A stretch of 64,000 nt of DNA from Embiotoca jacksoni (Eukaryota; Chordata; Actinopteri; Embiotocidae), in assembly GCA_022577435.1 (NCBI GenBank), contig JAKOON010000018.1, forward strand, positions 5,888,156 through 5,952,155, written 5' to 3'. The notes beneath the pieces were generated by a model, which did no database searches, had not been told where the DNA came from, and saw nothing but the letters and a program-made list of their open reading frames with translations. The translations under genes and the position numbers were made by a program. This document shows, piece after piece, positions 40,083 to 51,900 of the stretch (positions are counted from its first letter, which is position 1; each line of letters starts with the position of its first letter).

Positions 40083-40084
<2 letters not shown>

Positions 40085-40129
<45 letters not shown>

Positions 40130-40139
40130 GTGTGTGTGT
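40085..40139. repeat. (GT)n microsatellite
   Basis: A 55-bp GT tract with one GC step. Confidence 0.95.
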
Positions 40140-40534
40140 AAGCCTGCGTTATTTTCTGTTCTTGCCACTGTACACTTTGTCTCACTGTGTGTTGCAGTCT
40201 GGTGTTTTGTTGTGTCTCCATATAGAACATGTGTGTTGTGAGCGTCACCCTTTGGGGGTCAGAATCTTTGCAGTCCGTCACAGACTAATCGTGCCAGTCA
40301 GCAAAACAGCGTTCCCTCTTTCACTTTGCTACTCTCGCCCGTATCTCTTCATCACCTTCAATGGCTCCTACTAGTGGCACCTTGTTTGAGCCCAGTCAAT
40401 ATTAGCAAAGAGGGATGCGGGTGCCAGTAGCTGGTGGACGACCCCTGTAGTTCTTATCAGGTAAAGTGTTTTTTGATTAGTGTTAATGGCTGGGACTAAA
40501 TAGCCTTCAGCTTTTCCACTGGCTACACTTTTTA

Positions 40535-40537
40535 TGT

Positions 40538-40583
<46 letters not shown>
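40535..40583. repeat. (GT)n microsatellite
   Basis: A 49-bp GT tract with one TATG interruption. Confidence 0.95.
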
Positions 40584-40584
<1 letters not shown>

Positions 40585-40791
40585 GCTGCTCTGCTCAAGG
40601 GCATGCAAGAAATCCATCATGTTGAGAAAGCTCTGCTCTGCAGTGATGAGCAGGAGTTTGTGTGTGAAGCCTAAACTGTACCCCTCACACCGTCTGGCTG
40701 CTATTTGAAGAAGGCTGCTGGACGGTGTCTGGCCTGCAGAGTGTCTCCCTGCAGCCACAGCAGAGGTGTTGCAGCGTGTCAGCGGCACCGC

Positions 40792-40792
<1 letters not shown>

Positions 40793-40846
<54 letters not shown>
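40793..40846. repeat. (CA)n microsatellite
   Basis: A 54-bp uninterrupted CA tract, complementary to the GT tracts to its left. Confidence 0.95.
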
Positions 40847-40848
<2 letters not shown>

Positions 40849-41137
40849 GGTACGAATGAGGCTCTTCTTGTTGCAGACACACTCGAGCCACGCTCCGCTC
40901 TCCAAAGCCCAGAAAGGAAGGCTGCGGCGCCGTCTCTCCAAAACGGCTCGGCATCTGGTGCACCAGACAGCCTCGCATGTTAATGCCGAGTTAATATTAT
41001 TCTTATGAACTGCGAGTGACTTTGCATGTTAGTGAGCGCTCTGTCAAATTAATGTCAGCTCCATTAATGCCGCCGTCTATTTCATGTCACGAGCACGTTG
41101 GTGCCAGGCTCCCCTGCCTGCCCGGGCAACACTGTGG

Positions 41138-41140
<3 letters not shown>

Positions 41141-41205
<65 letters not shown>

Positions 41206-41228
41206 GCACGCACACGCACACACACGCA
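41141..41228. repeat. (CA)n microsatellite
   Basis: An 88-bp CA tract with CGCA steps toward its right end. Confidence 0.95.
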
Positions 41229-42479
41229 AAGATTCACATGTCCGCATCCCAACAGTGGATACACACAGTACTCACACATGCACACGCACGCATGCCTTAT
41301 CCTCCACAGACGCAACAGAGAAGAGGAAAATGAACGTCCTGACTCATTTATCACGCAGCACCAAAAGTACAGATGAATCCAGTGATGAAAATCTGTCCTG
41401 AGAAATGTCAGGAAGATATTAACTCCAATACATCAAAGCGAAGCTGCGGTCTCTAAGCTGACTTCCAGCCGATGCTCCCCGGCCTTTCGTTAAATAGGAG
41501 CAGCGCACCGGCGCTCGATGCAATTTTGGGCCGACTCCTGACCATTTGTCACGCAGAAACGAGTAAATAAAGACACGAGTCACTTCCATCCGAAGATTAA
41601 CATCCGAAATGATGCAGAGCGAATTTCATTAGTGCGCAGACGCCATTCTTTAAATCTGTCTGATCTCGATGAAGTGTGAGAGGGAGAAGGGGAAAGAAAA
41701 GAAGAGAAGGAAATTGCCTTTTCATGTAGATTTCACTAATCGCTTCCCCAACAAAATACAGCAGACTTGTACTAATAAGTAAGTTAAGGCTCAGTGGACA
41801 GATAGAGTGAAACAGCACAGAGGCTAATGGAATTGAGAGCTTTCCATGCCTCCATGGGTGTCTTAATTGTCAAAAGGAGATTCTCAGATGAGCGTTTCAG
41901 CACTTGCCGGCTGGATTGTGGGAAGCCTAAATTGGAGTGCGACTCGCTGGACTTGTTTTAAACCAGAGCTTCTTCTCGTGTGTGCGAGGTGGATCAAATC
42001 CCTTATCCGGTGTCTGGAAGCGGGGCCTGTGATTCGCTCGTGTTTTATTTGTCGGCCAGCACCAGCAAAGTATGTGTTTTCAATGCGGCCAGCGGGGACT
42101 GCAGCACAGGCTCACATCAAAAAAAAATCGGTAACTTCTGCTGTTCTGTGCTTTTTTTTTCTTTCATCTTTGCAGTGAATGCATTATGCGCTCGTTTATT
42201 TTTGCGTGGATTTTATTTATTCATTAATATTAATCTAGAATGTCAAAAAATGTGATTCATTTGAAAGAGAAAAATGGTATGTTGCTGCCAGCTTGGATTT
42301 ATTGGTGCTGTTGTCATCAGGGTACCTTTATAGTGATCTATTTTAGCACTGCACTCTTTACCAGTTAACACAACGGTAGAAATCCCAACCACTGTGCTTC
42401 ATTAGTGGTGGAATTGGAGTGCAGGAGGACTCCACGAGAGATACAGAATGTGCTTTTAATCTAAAAAGGTCAATGCGCG

Positions 42480-43210
42480 CGAGCTATTTTGGAGATTCAC
42501 TGCGAGCTTATAATTGGGGCCTTGTCTGAAGACTACGTAGAATTAAATGAAGACAAAGTTAGCGAGCGTGCGGTTGGCCTTTGATGAGAATCAGGGAGTG
42601 AGGACCCTTCATTTGCAACCTTTAATCAGTCCAGTGAGATCAGATTCGCATGCCATCGTAGAAGAAAAGAAAGTAGGGGGGAAGAAATGAAATGGTAATT
42701 AGTATTGATTACCTGTGTGCATATGACCTCGTGGTCTCCCCTTGCATTCTTAAATCAACCCAAATTATTGGATTTTTCTAATTTCATGCTCAGAGAGAAG
42801 TAGCCACGAAAATGCCTCCACAACGGACCGCGTTGCCCGGCGGGGTCTGAGCAAATTATAGTGAGGAGAGACAAAAGCTTCTTTTTGTGCAGCTGGCGTG
42901 GGCGCCAACCTGAATGAACCGCGCCGCTTTAAGTTAAGGATGATAATTATTCTGGGAGGGTCTGTGGGGAGTAAAGGTGATTCAGGTAGCTTTTTCTTCA
43001 AATTACATTTCGCGTCACTCCACTGTCGCTCAGCGATGGCCTCAGCCCGGCCGTACACGTCTGTAATTACTCTCAGTTAAGACAGGGGAAAAAAAAAAAA
43101 GTCCATTTAGGCGGCAAAAAGAAGCCACATTACATGTATACACAATTAACACACCCATGGGAAATTGAAATTTTCTTTCAAATGATAAGATTAATTCCTA
43201 ATTATGGCTC
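42480..43210. promoter_or_regulatory. Candidate conserved non-coding block 3' of pfkp
   Basis: Repeat-poor DNA with GAGCTTATAATTGGGGCCTT, AATGGTAATTAGTATTGATT (42,690-42,710) and GGATGATAATTATTCTGGGA (42,938-42,957), several TAAT cores in a short space. It lies 1.8-2.5 kb past the pfkp stop codon. Enhancer function is inferred from texture only. Confidence 0.3.
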
Positions 43211-44266
43211 CGCACACAGATACACATGCACAACCACACACAGTTAATCTGCTCTAGAAATAAGCCACCGTACACTGAGATTGTGAAGAGCAGAAGTGGA
43301 CAGCAACTGATGGAGGGAATCCGTGTCATAGTGGACCCGATGAACCGGCGCGCCGCACCGACCTGACGGTGCTCTGCCGCCATCTGCTGGCCGTTAGAGG
43401 AAGTCGTGAAGGCACCAGCGCAGGTGCAGTCTTTCTGTTGGATCATCATTAGAGATCTTTTCTCTGATAGCACAGGTTCTATTTATTCTCTCCATGTCTG
43501 GCATCTTTAGATTTACTGGAGAGGAGAAAAAGGAATGTAAATTATGTCCTTCAGTACTTCACTTTTTCCATCATCTGAATACTCAAGAGATGCTCTGACG
43601 CTGATTTAAAACATCGCCCCCGTTTTGAATGACTAATTCAACAGTTCTCCATTTTTACCAAATATCTCCATGCTAGTTCAAATTTTTAATTTACTGCCTT
43701 TATGTGTTTCTACTGTGTTCTGACGCCAAACTGATAATACCTTCAAGGATCATCTTCTTTTAAACTCATTAACGTGGACGGATTATGAGGCTGCAGGTTC
43801 CCCCCCCTCCAAACAGAGGCTCTAGTCCAGTGACCCCGGACACCTCCGGCCCCTGGGTTTGGGTCCTGTTGGTGCCTTCGTTCATCCTCCATCCACAAGT
43901 TGTTGCAAACCCGTTTCGTTCATCCATACATTGGTTAAAATCAAAGAAATGCATTTTAAGGTCTTTAAAAACCCCCAAAGGTTTCCACAGATATGAGATA
44001 GTTTGAGATCATTTGATGACGACACGTAGAAAATTTCTACTGAACGAATGTGCAGCCATACGAACCTGGAGTTTGAATATTTCACTCAGTGTAAACGTTA
44101 CATAAGTTCAATGAAAAGCAAGAAAAATAGAATATGTGTGATATTCAGAGTGGAAAATAAAGACTCAACTTTCTATTTCGCAACCACATGAAGAGAAAAG
44201 AGGAAACAGGATGTTATGGGTTAATAAATAAATAATCCAGTGAAGATCATGACTTCTCAATCTGAG

Positions 44267-44664
44267 TTTAATCAGTGGGGAACATTGGTCTGTCACACAT
44301 CTACCTTGATGCTGCAACACGTAGTACAGCAGTGCCTACAAGTATTAATATATCCATGTTTACAAGCGAAATGAACAACGTTAAAAAGATAAATATTAGT
44401 TTCAGTGAAAAGCGTAGCACACAGTTCTCTTGACTTGCAGCAGTAGAACCGTACTGCATCAGTCTCACATAAATATGTTGAACCTCACGCTCGTTCTAGG
44501 CAGACACAAACACTGTTTTACTGAAGATACAGCGTCTATTCTGTCCGCGCGCAGCTCTGAAATCAGAGTCTGTCTAAGCAACTCCAGACAGAGAAAGTGC
44601 AATTTAAAAACAACAATGAACCTAAAACATCCCGGGGAACGAGGATGCATGGTAGGACAGCCGC

Positions 44665-44741
<77 letters not shown>

Positions 44742-44965
44742 TGGTAATAGGAGTGCTGCGGAGGCTAGTTTACGGTTCATGAGCACGTCAAGATGAAACG
44801 GCGAGGAGCGACACTAAAAGGAAACGACAAGAGACCACGAATGAACGCAACATGTGGCCGAACAGAGACGGCCGCTCACGCTGTGACCGGAGCTCTTCTA
44901 CAACACGGCGACCCGACGCCTCGCACGCTCTCCGTCTCACGCGCACACCGGGCTTTGCGGGCCCT
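44267..44965 (-). other. pfkp: Putative pfkp 3' untranslated region
   Basis: Directly after the stop codon there is no further coding match. Reading on the minus strand, no AATAAA was found in the first ~700 bases. The first candidate poly(A) signal is ATTAAA at 44,267-44,272. If used, the 3' UTR is about 700 nt and contains a (CA)n tract at 44,668-44,740. The end point is a guess. Confidence 0.3.
44668..44740. repeat. (GT)n microsatellite, CA in the putative pfkp 3' UTR
   Basis: A 73-bp GT tract starting about 225 bp past the pfkp stop. In the pfkp sense it reads (CA)n. Confidence 0.95.
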
Positions 44966-45122
44966 TCACATGGCCACCGAGGCGTCCGACTCTTTGGGTC
45001 GGCTGCGTACGACGTGCTCCAGCTGGCCGGAGTCGGACACGTCGTAGCTCGTCTTGTACTTGGCCAAGATCTTCATCAGAGGACGCAGCTTCAGCCACCA
45101 CTGCTCCTTGGGGATCCGATGT
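44966..45122 (-). CDS. pfkp: pfkp exon 22 (last coding exon, stop)
   Basis: The coding part is 157 bp, starting HRIPKEQWWLKLRPLMKILA, then KYKTSYDVSDSGQLEHV, and ending VRSRPKESDASVAM followed by TGA. The tail after EHV is longer than, and unlike, the short PFKP tail I recall from human. Confidence 0.94.
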
Positions 45123-48100
45123 CTGCGGGCAGATGAGGAAATGTCAGTGTGTGTGTGTTTTCTTTTTTTTTTTTTATATATATACAAAATCTGTAGAAAT
45201 GTGCCTGTTCTGGTTTTCACTTTTGAGGCCGGGCATGTTGTTATTTGCATACATGTTGGTCCATATGAAAACTTTTTTGTATAAAACATAATGCGGAAAA
45301 AAGATTCTCGGGGTAAATTAGAAACTGTTAAGAAAAAAAAAAAAGTTTAATAGATGTTTATAGTTAAACAATTCTGAGTAAAGTTTGCTGTGTTTTGAAA
45401 CCCTTTTCTGTTTTGTAGTCTGGATTTGGGGTTTCTTCTTTTACCTCATCAGCTTTAGTTCCATCTGGGTTTTGCACTTCCTGTTATATTTTGAAATTGC
45501 ATGCATCATGCGTCTGTCTTGTTTCACTTCCTGTCTTTTGTTCGCCTTCCTTCCCCGCCCTGATTAGTTTCATCTGTCCCTCGTTGTCCTTCCCTCCGTG
45601 GTGTATTTCTGTGCTCTCATTTCCTCTGTTGGTCTGTCGTGTGCAGCTCGTCACATACGTTCTGCTCAGTCTGTTTTTTGATTTTAGTTTATCATTCCAG
45701 TTCTTACTTTCACTCCTGTTCCAGCTTTTTCACTTTTCTTGACCTTTCTGGGGGATTCAGCTCCGTTCCAGTTGGTCAGTTTGGTTTTGAACTCTTAGTT
45801 TTGGAATTCAGCCGAGTTTGAAGTCACTATAATTTTGTTGGATTTAAAAATATATGTTTTTTTACTCCCGAATATCGTTATTGGCCCCAAATATTCTGCG
45901 TCAGTCCGGCTCTAGTTCACCTCTAACGGTCACATGGCACAGATCTAATATTTTTTGAATGACTAAGAACCCAAAAAAAATGAAAATTACGGCAGCAACT
46001 AATTGTGATTTATCGACCGGCTATTTTCTAAATGGATCAATCAATCGTTTTGTCTTTGAAGTGTAAAAAAAAAAGTCCAAAAATGCCTTTTTGGCCTCTG
46101 TCACGGGGATATTCCACTGAGCTGGGCTCGTCACACAAGGCAGATAAAAGGGGTCGAGGGTCAAGCTCCAAAACCGATGGAACCTCCATTTCCCATAATA
46201 CAACTCCACAGTGCGTCTTCCTGACTGATCACATTTCAAACTGCTCAGGTTGTTCTGCAGACTTCGGAGCCACAGCAGACATAACTGTTTTCAAAGGGCT
46301 GAGTCAAACTCCCTGCGATGTGTAAACTGATCTCCTTTAAGTTCAACCGCTGCGATACGTACACAAAGTCGGTGTCTGCTTTGAGCTGTACGACGGGCTG
46401 GAAGACCAGAGCCCTGCGCCGCATCCCCAGCAGACAGCAGGCGTCCTCGGTGTTCACGAACACTCGGCCTGCAGGGAAACACGGCAGCCGTCAGGGGTGC
46501 AAACACAGGAAGGCACTTTAAAACACGCACTCGCACAGACTGGAGGTTTTGCAGAGCGTGTGAGGGGTTCGAGGGAGTGATGACGGTTCTTTTTACGAGC
46601 GAATGGCTTTCACGAAGGCCAAATAAAAGAGCTGCAGTTTGGATCAACGGGAGGACAACAGGACACCGAAACACAAAGAGGTGACGGGTGCAGAAATCAT
46701 CACTAACAAAAGGAGACTGAAGCAACATGAAGCGCCAGACACACAGAAACATGTGGGGGGAAGCGGGAAAAAACAAATGTGCGCTTCATTCATTCATTCA
46801 GCCCAAAGCTGCACGTTTCCAGACAATCGATTTTTCAGCACTCATGAACTGGAAACAGGCTGTGCTGCTGTGCGATACGACACACGTGGACATGGAGCTA
46901 AATATAAAGATGGAGATGGTCATGGAGCCAGCATGTAAAAAAACCCAATAAAACAAGATTTACCTTCATCTTATGTCATCCATGTGTAACAGAAATAGAC
47001 ATAAAGAAAACAAAGAGGAGTTTTAACTTTAATTGTAGCCTTTGTCCACATGCAGTGTTGTTATCTGTCACGGAAATGTCTCATTAAACTGTTGCATTGA
47101 TGGGTGTGAATGATCAATAGTTCATTTCCTTAGAGAGGACAACAAAAAAATACATCAAAATATCAGGCGGTGACTCCATGACGGATCTGCAGCACAGCTC
47201 GCTGACACCAGGGGAGGTGGAGCGTTCACCTCACCTTGTCTGAACGCCTCCACCAGCTTCTTGGAAATCCACTGCATGGCCTTGGCGGAGATCTTGGTCC
47301 CGAAGTTGCGGTCGAACGGAGACGGAGCTCCTCCCTTTCAAAAGGAAGAGTGCTTTTGTTGATTTTTTTAAATCTCCACTACATCCCCAAATCTACATTG
47401 TTGTTGTTGTTGTTGTTGTTCTTTTCTGCATTTCATTTCTCGACGCAGGCTTCAACCTCCCCGGGGATCACAAAGATTTTGTTTGATCCCGTTTTTATCT
47501 GCGCTAATCTCAAGACACACAAATCCAAAATACAACAAAGACTGATGCATATTCATGACACAAACATGGGAAAATAGTTTGTTAAATCTTCAGTCTGGAG
47601 GAGGTTGTTTTTTTTCCGCTGATTGAGGCTGCGTGAAGGCTGAAAGCAGTTTTACCTGCTGCATGTGTCCCAGCACGTTCTTCCTGCAGTCGAACACCCC
47701 CCTCCCTTCTTCAGAGTACAGCTGGTAGATGAAGTCTGTTGTGTAGTTGTCGTTACAGTTCTCATTCCTGCACACAGTAAAATAAAGTATTACAAGAGGC
47801 ACATTCACAGCATGTGTTCGGGTTATACTGCCGTCGACAACGAGAGCAGCGCAGCGAAACATCAGCTGTTCAACTGGTGACATCACCACGAGATCTGTTT
47901 ACTACACAAGCAGCTTCAAGTCAAATACAGGAGGCTGCAGCGTCTTTCTAAAGCAGCAGACCGACCTTTCATTTCAATGATCACTGAGACGGTGGCTGGC
48001 GTCTTTCTCAATCATTGCAGAACTGAGGATTGTGGATGAAACTAATAAATTGACATTGACCTCAAACGCTGGAAAGCAGTCGGTCGCCCCTTTAATGACG

Positions 48101-48575
48101 TCATCTTGCCCCGCCCCCTGGTTCTGCTTTGGTTAAGTTAAGACGCTTAACTCCCAATATTTGATCCGACCACATTTCGATGAGCATCTATCAACATTAA
48201 CATCGTGGATTTAGTTGCAAAGGCGAACATCACGGCGCAGCCGTGTGCACATTTCGGTTGTAAGCCAAATAAAATAGGAAAGCCAAACAGTTGGAAGAGG
48301 CAATTTGTCAAATTTGCAGCAAAAAGGGTAGCACAGAAAAACACAATGTGTTACAGATAGATGCTCCAATTTCATTATCAGACGTGTCCTCGAAGTGAGT
48401 GTCACTTTGTTACCTGAGGACCAATCCTCTTTGAATGCTGCCCTTCATTTTCTCTGTCAGATGTTCAACATTGGCCTGCGGGGAGAAACGGTACATGTGA
48501 GTGATGTTGACCGGTAGGTGGCGGTGTGACGGCCGCCTCAGAGTAAAGCCTGGATGGGTGAAGCACACAAGACGG

Positions 48576-48629
<54 letters not shown>

Positions 48630-48862
48630 CTGCAGGTCTCTGATGTCAAACGGCTCCTCATAGATGTACGCTGCGTCGGCGCCTGCTGCCAGGCCTCCTA
48701 CGCTGGCCAGGTAGCCGCAGTATCCTCCCATAGTCTCGATGATGAACACGCGTCTCTTGGTCCCGCTGGCTGACTGCTTGATGCGGTCGCAGGTCTGACA
48801 CATCCGACATGAACTCACAAAGTCAGCATCCATGACGACATTAACACAAACTACATGATTCA

Positions 48863-48900
<38 letters not shown>

Positions 48901-51900
48901 TGTGTGTGTCTGCACTACTGAGCCCACATTTACTATCAAAGTGTTTCGTGTGATGAGGTCATTTCTACTGTTAAAGTCATTCCACATAGAAAAACAGCAA
49001 AGCAACATGCTGATCTAGCAAAATGCACAAAGCATTTAAACACATTTACACAGATTCAGACTAAAAGTAACGTTTTCACCAAATAGACCGGAGGCCTGCA
49101 GAGGTAAGAGAGCAAATCAGGTGGTGAAACGTCATAAATATTTCACATGTCAAACAATTAAATTAGACTTTTCTATTGAGCAGCAGGTGAAATGTTAATT
49201 GACAGCCCAGTGCTGATAATCAGTTAAATATCAGGTGACGCAGTTAATGAGGCTCCAACAGCGGTGAGAGTTTAAAGGTACAGTGTACAGTCGAGGTTTA
49301 AAGTTACACGACAGAAATCTACAATAGATCAGACCGGCACATCCGGGAACTTTGGCTTTCAGCACGTCCTTTAAAAAAAACAAGTGACCAAGTGAGTTAT
49401 TTGAGTTAATAAATGACCCAAAAACACCGTGTGAAGTAAATACATGTCCGCTCCGCCTGCGATGGAACACACCGGATAGATGAAAAGATTTCATCTGAAC
49501 CCTCCTTAGTGACGTCACTTCAGTGTCCCGGCTGGCGTCAAGCCAACGCGAACATCTGCTTTTCCTTACTTAGTATCGAGGTTTGGAAATTACCAGTGAA
49601 TGATTGTATTTTTCGTTCCTGCTCTATGAATAATGAGCTAACTCACATCAGCTCTGAGCTCCATTATAACCCACAACGTGCTGATGTCTTCTTTGTACAG
49701 AGTGGTGCCAGAGAGCCCTTCTATTAGCATCTTTTTTTAGGACAAGACGAGGGGGGGGGAGAATCGGAGGTAAAAGTTTTTCACATCATTGTTGGTGCAA
49801 CTAACTACACAGCAACTCTATGGCACAATTGATCAGAAGTTAGTTTGATCAGAAGTTTGGAGAAAAGTCTAAATTTCCTCCGATTCTCCGTTGCCGTCGA
49901 CGCAGTATGTGGGATTGTTGAATGAAAGAAATGCCGGTCTGATCGACGTGACGCAAAACACTTCATCTGCATTGTGACCTGACAGCTCGTCGAGTATCAG
50001 CACTGGACCGTGAGCTTCACACAGACTTCACATCATTTTCATTCTCTTTGCATCAAGCATCTTGAACAAAGCGGTCATGAAGCTGTGCCGGCGGCGGGTG
50101 TTGGACTGCCTTACCTCCACGATGGCATTGAGGGCCGTGTCTGCACCGATACTTAGATCTGTGCCCGGTACATTGTTACTTATGGTGGCGGGCAGCATAC
50201 ACATCGGGATGCAAAACTCCTCAAAGGTATCGCGAGCCTCAAACAGCTGCAGCAGACTCTCAAACGCCTGAAGCAGTAGTATATAGAAAACGCGTTAGAG
50301 CCACTCAGAGGGCCACTGAGAGACAGAGAGAGGGTAGCCGGCCATTCCGGCTCGTTCCGTGTGATAGTGGCCGTGGCTTCCCTTTGGCAGAAAAGAGGAC
50401 GGGAGGACGGGAGTGAGTCGAGAGTGGAGGTGGGGAAACGTGAAGAGGATGGAGGGAGGAGAGGGAAGAAGTCGAGGTACAGAGAGAACGATGGCGGACA
50501 CGGAGACAGAGACGTGAAGGCAGAGAGGGAGAGACGGGACGGATCTGCGTGTTGGTGAGCGTCAGCGGGGCGTATCCGGGGTTCCCACTCCAAGTCAACT
50601 GTTGAATTGCCTACGTTTTCACGGACTGTCCCTGACAGCGACATTATTTTTATCCTCCATCAATTTGCCAAGTTCACAGGCGTTTTCAGCACAAAACCTT
50701 TCGCTGCTTAAACCTGATCGCACACGACGAGACCGACGCCAGCCTGATGCAAACCACAGCTGCCTGTTAGCTTGACGAGCTTGATGAGCGTTTGGCGTTT
50801 TTTTCCGGCCGGCGAGAGTTGAAAAATGTTAACGCTGCTCTCGTAACTGTCACCGGCCGTCCAATCACAGTCAAGGAAGCTTGGGACAAACGTGGTTAAC
50901 CACCGTCACTGGTCTCTGATTGGCCCGCCCTTCAGAGTGGGTGTGCAAACGCTGATGCGAGCCGAGTTCCCAGACTGTATTCTCAAAGAAGAAAACTGAA
51001 GCCGTGAGCCACAGTCAGGCTAGAGATGCACCTTTATAAACACACTGACCTGCAACATGCAAAAACAAATTCAAAAGGGAAAGCCAGCATGCTTCTTACT
51101 GTTGGCAGGGCTGCCAACAGTAAAAACAAGTACGATAAATCTCACGGCAATTCAAATGTAAAGAATGCAAAACACCTTGATTTTCCGAGATCAATAAATG
51201 ATCAAATCCATTGAGTTTCCCTGTCTGGAAAAGAGATTTAAAAATGCCCTGATATTGCCTGACCTGTGGGAACCCTGCATATCTGCTGTGGACGGCCACA
51301 TGCGGGCAGGACAAGCAGCACTGGTCGAGTCTGCGGACACGAGGCGAAGACGGATGAGGACGAGGGCCGAACTGAGATTCAGGCTCAGACATGTTTTTCT
51401 GGTCATTCTCGTGTTTCAACTGAACTACAGGCTGTTAGTTCTCTACATGTTCACTATGTGTGAGTTAACTGGACAACATGAAACCCTGCATGCTGTTCAC
51501 CACCCATCTTGATGACGTTGGGAGGACACACACAACACACAGAGGGAGAAGGGGCAGGCGGCGCAAGCATGGCGGTCACGACACTTGTCCAGCTCACAGC
51601 ATGCCTCCATGTTGTCACTCGCTTACTTACCTGGTCGTGATGGGAAGGACGCTACTCTGAGAGCTGGATGTAAATGTACAGACGGGACTCGTGTTCGCCG
51701 TCTGAGGTGATTTTAGTGAAGCTCGTTGCTCGTAAATAACCAGAGTGACTGATAAAATGGCTGGTTTGCTATGTTTGTGTTTGTGTGTGTGTGTGTGTGT
51801 GTTGCATGTGCCTGTGTGTGTGTGTGTGTGTGTGTGTTGCTGAGGTGGTCTATTCTCGTCGCCAGGCCCCATCACTTACAGTAGTGATGGCGTTCAGAGC

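Larger units (their letters stand above)
39661..42479. other. Intergenic, microsatellite-rich, no gene recognised
   Basis: No coding exon was recognised. Four long dinucleotide tracts lie within 1.2 kb: GT 40,085-40,139, GT 40,535-40,583, CA 40,793-40,846 and CA 41,141-41,228. The interval 41,410-41,900 is repeat-free. Confidence 0.5.
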
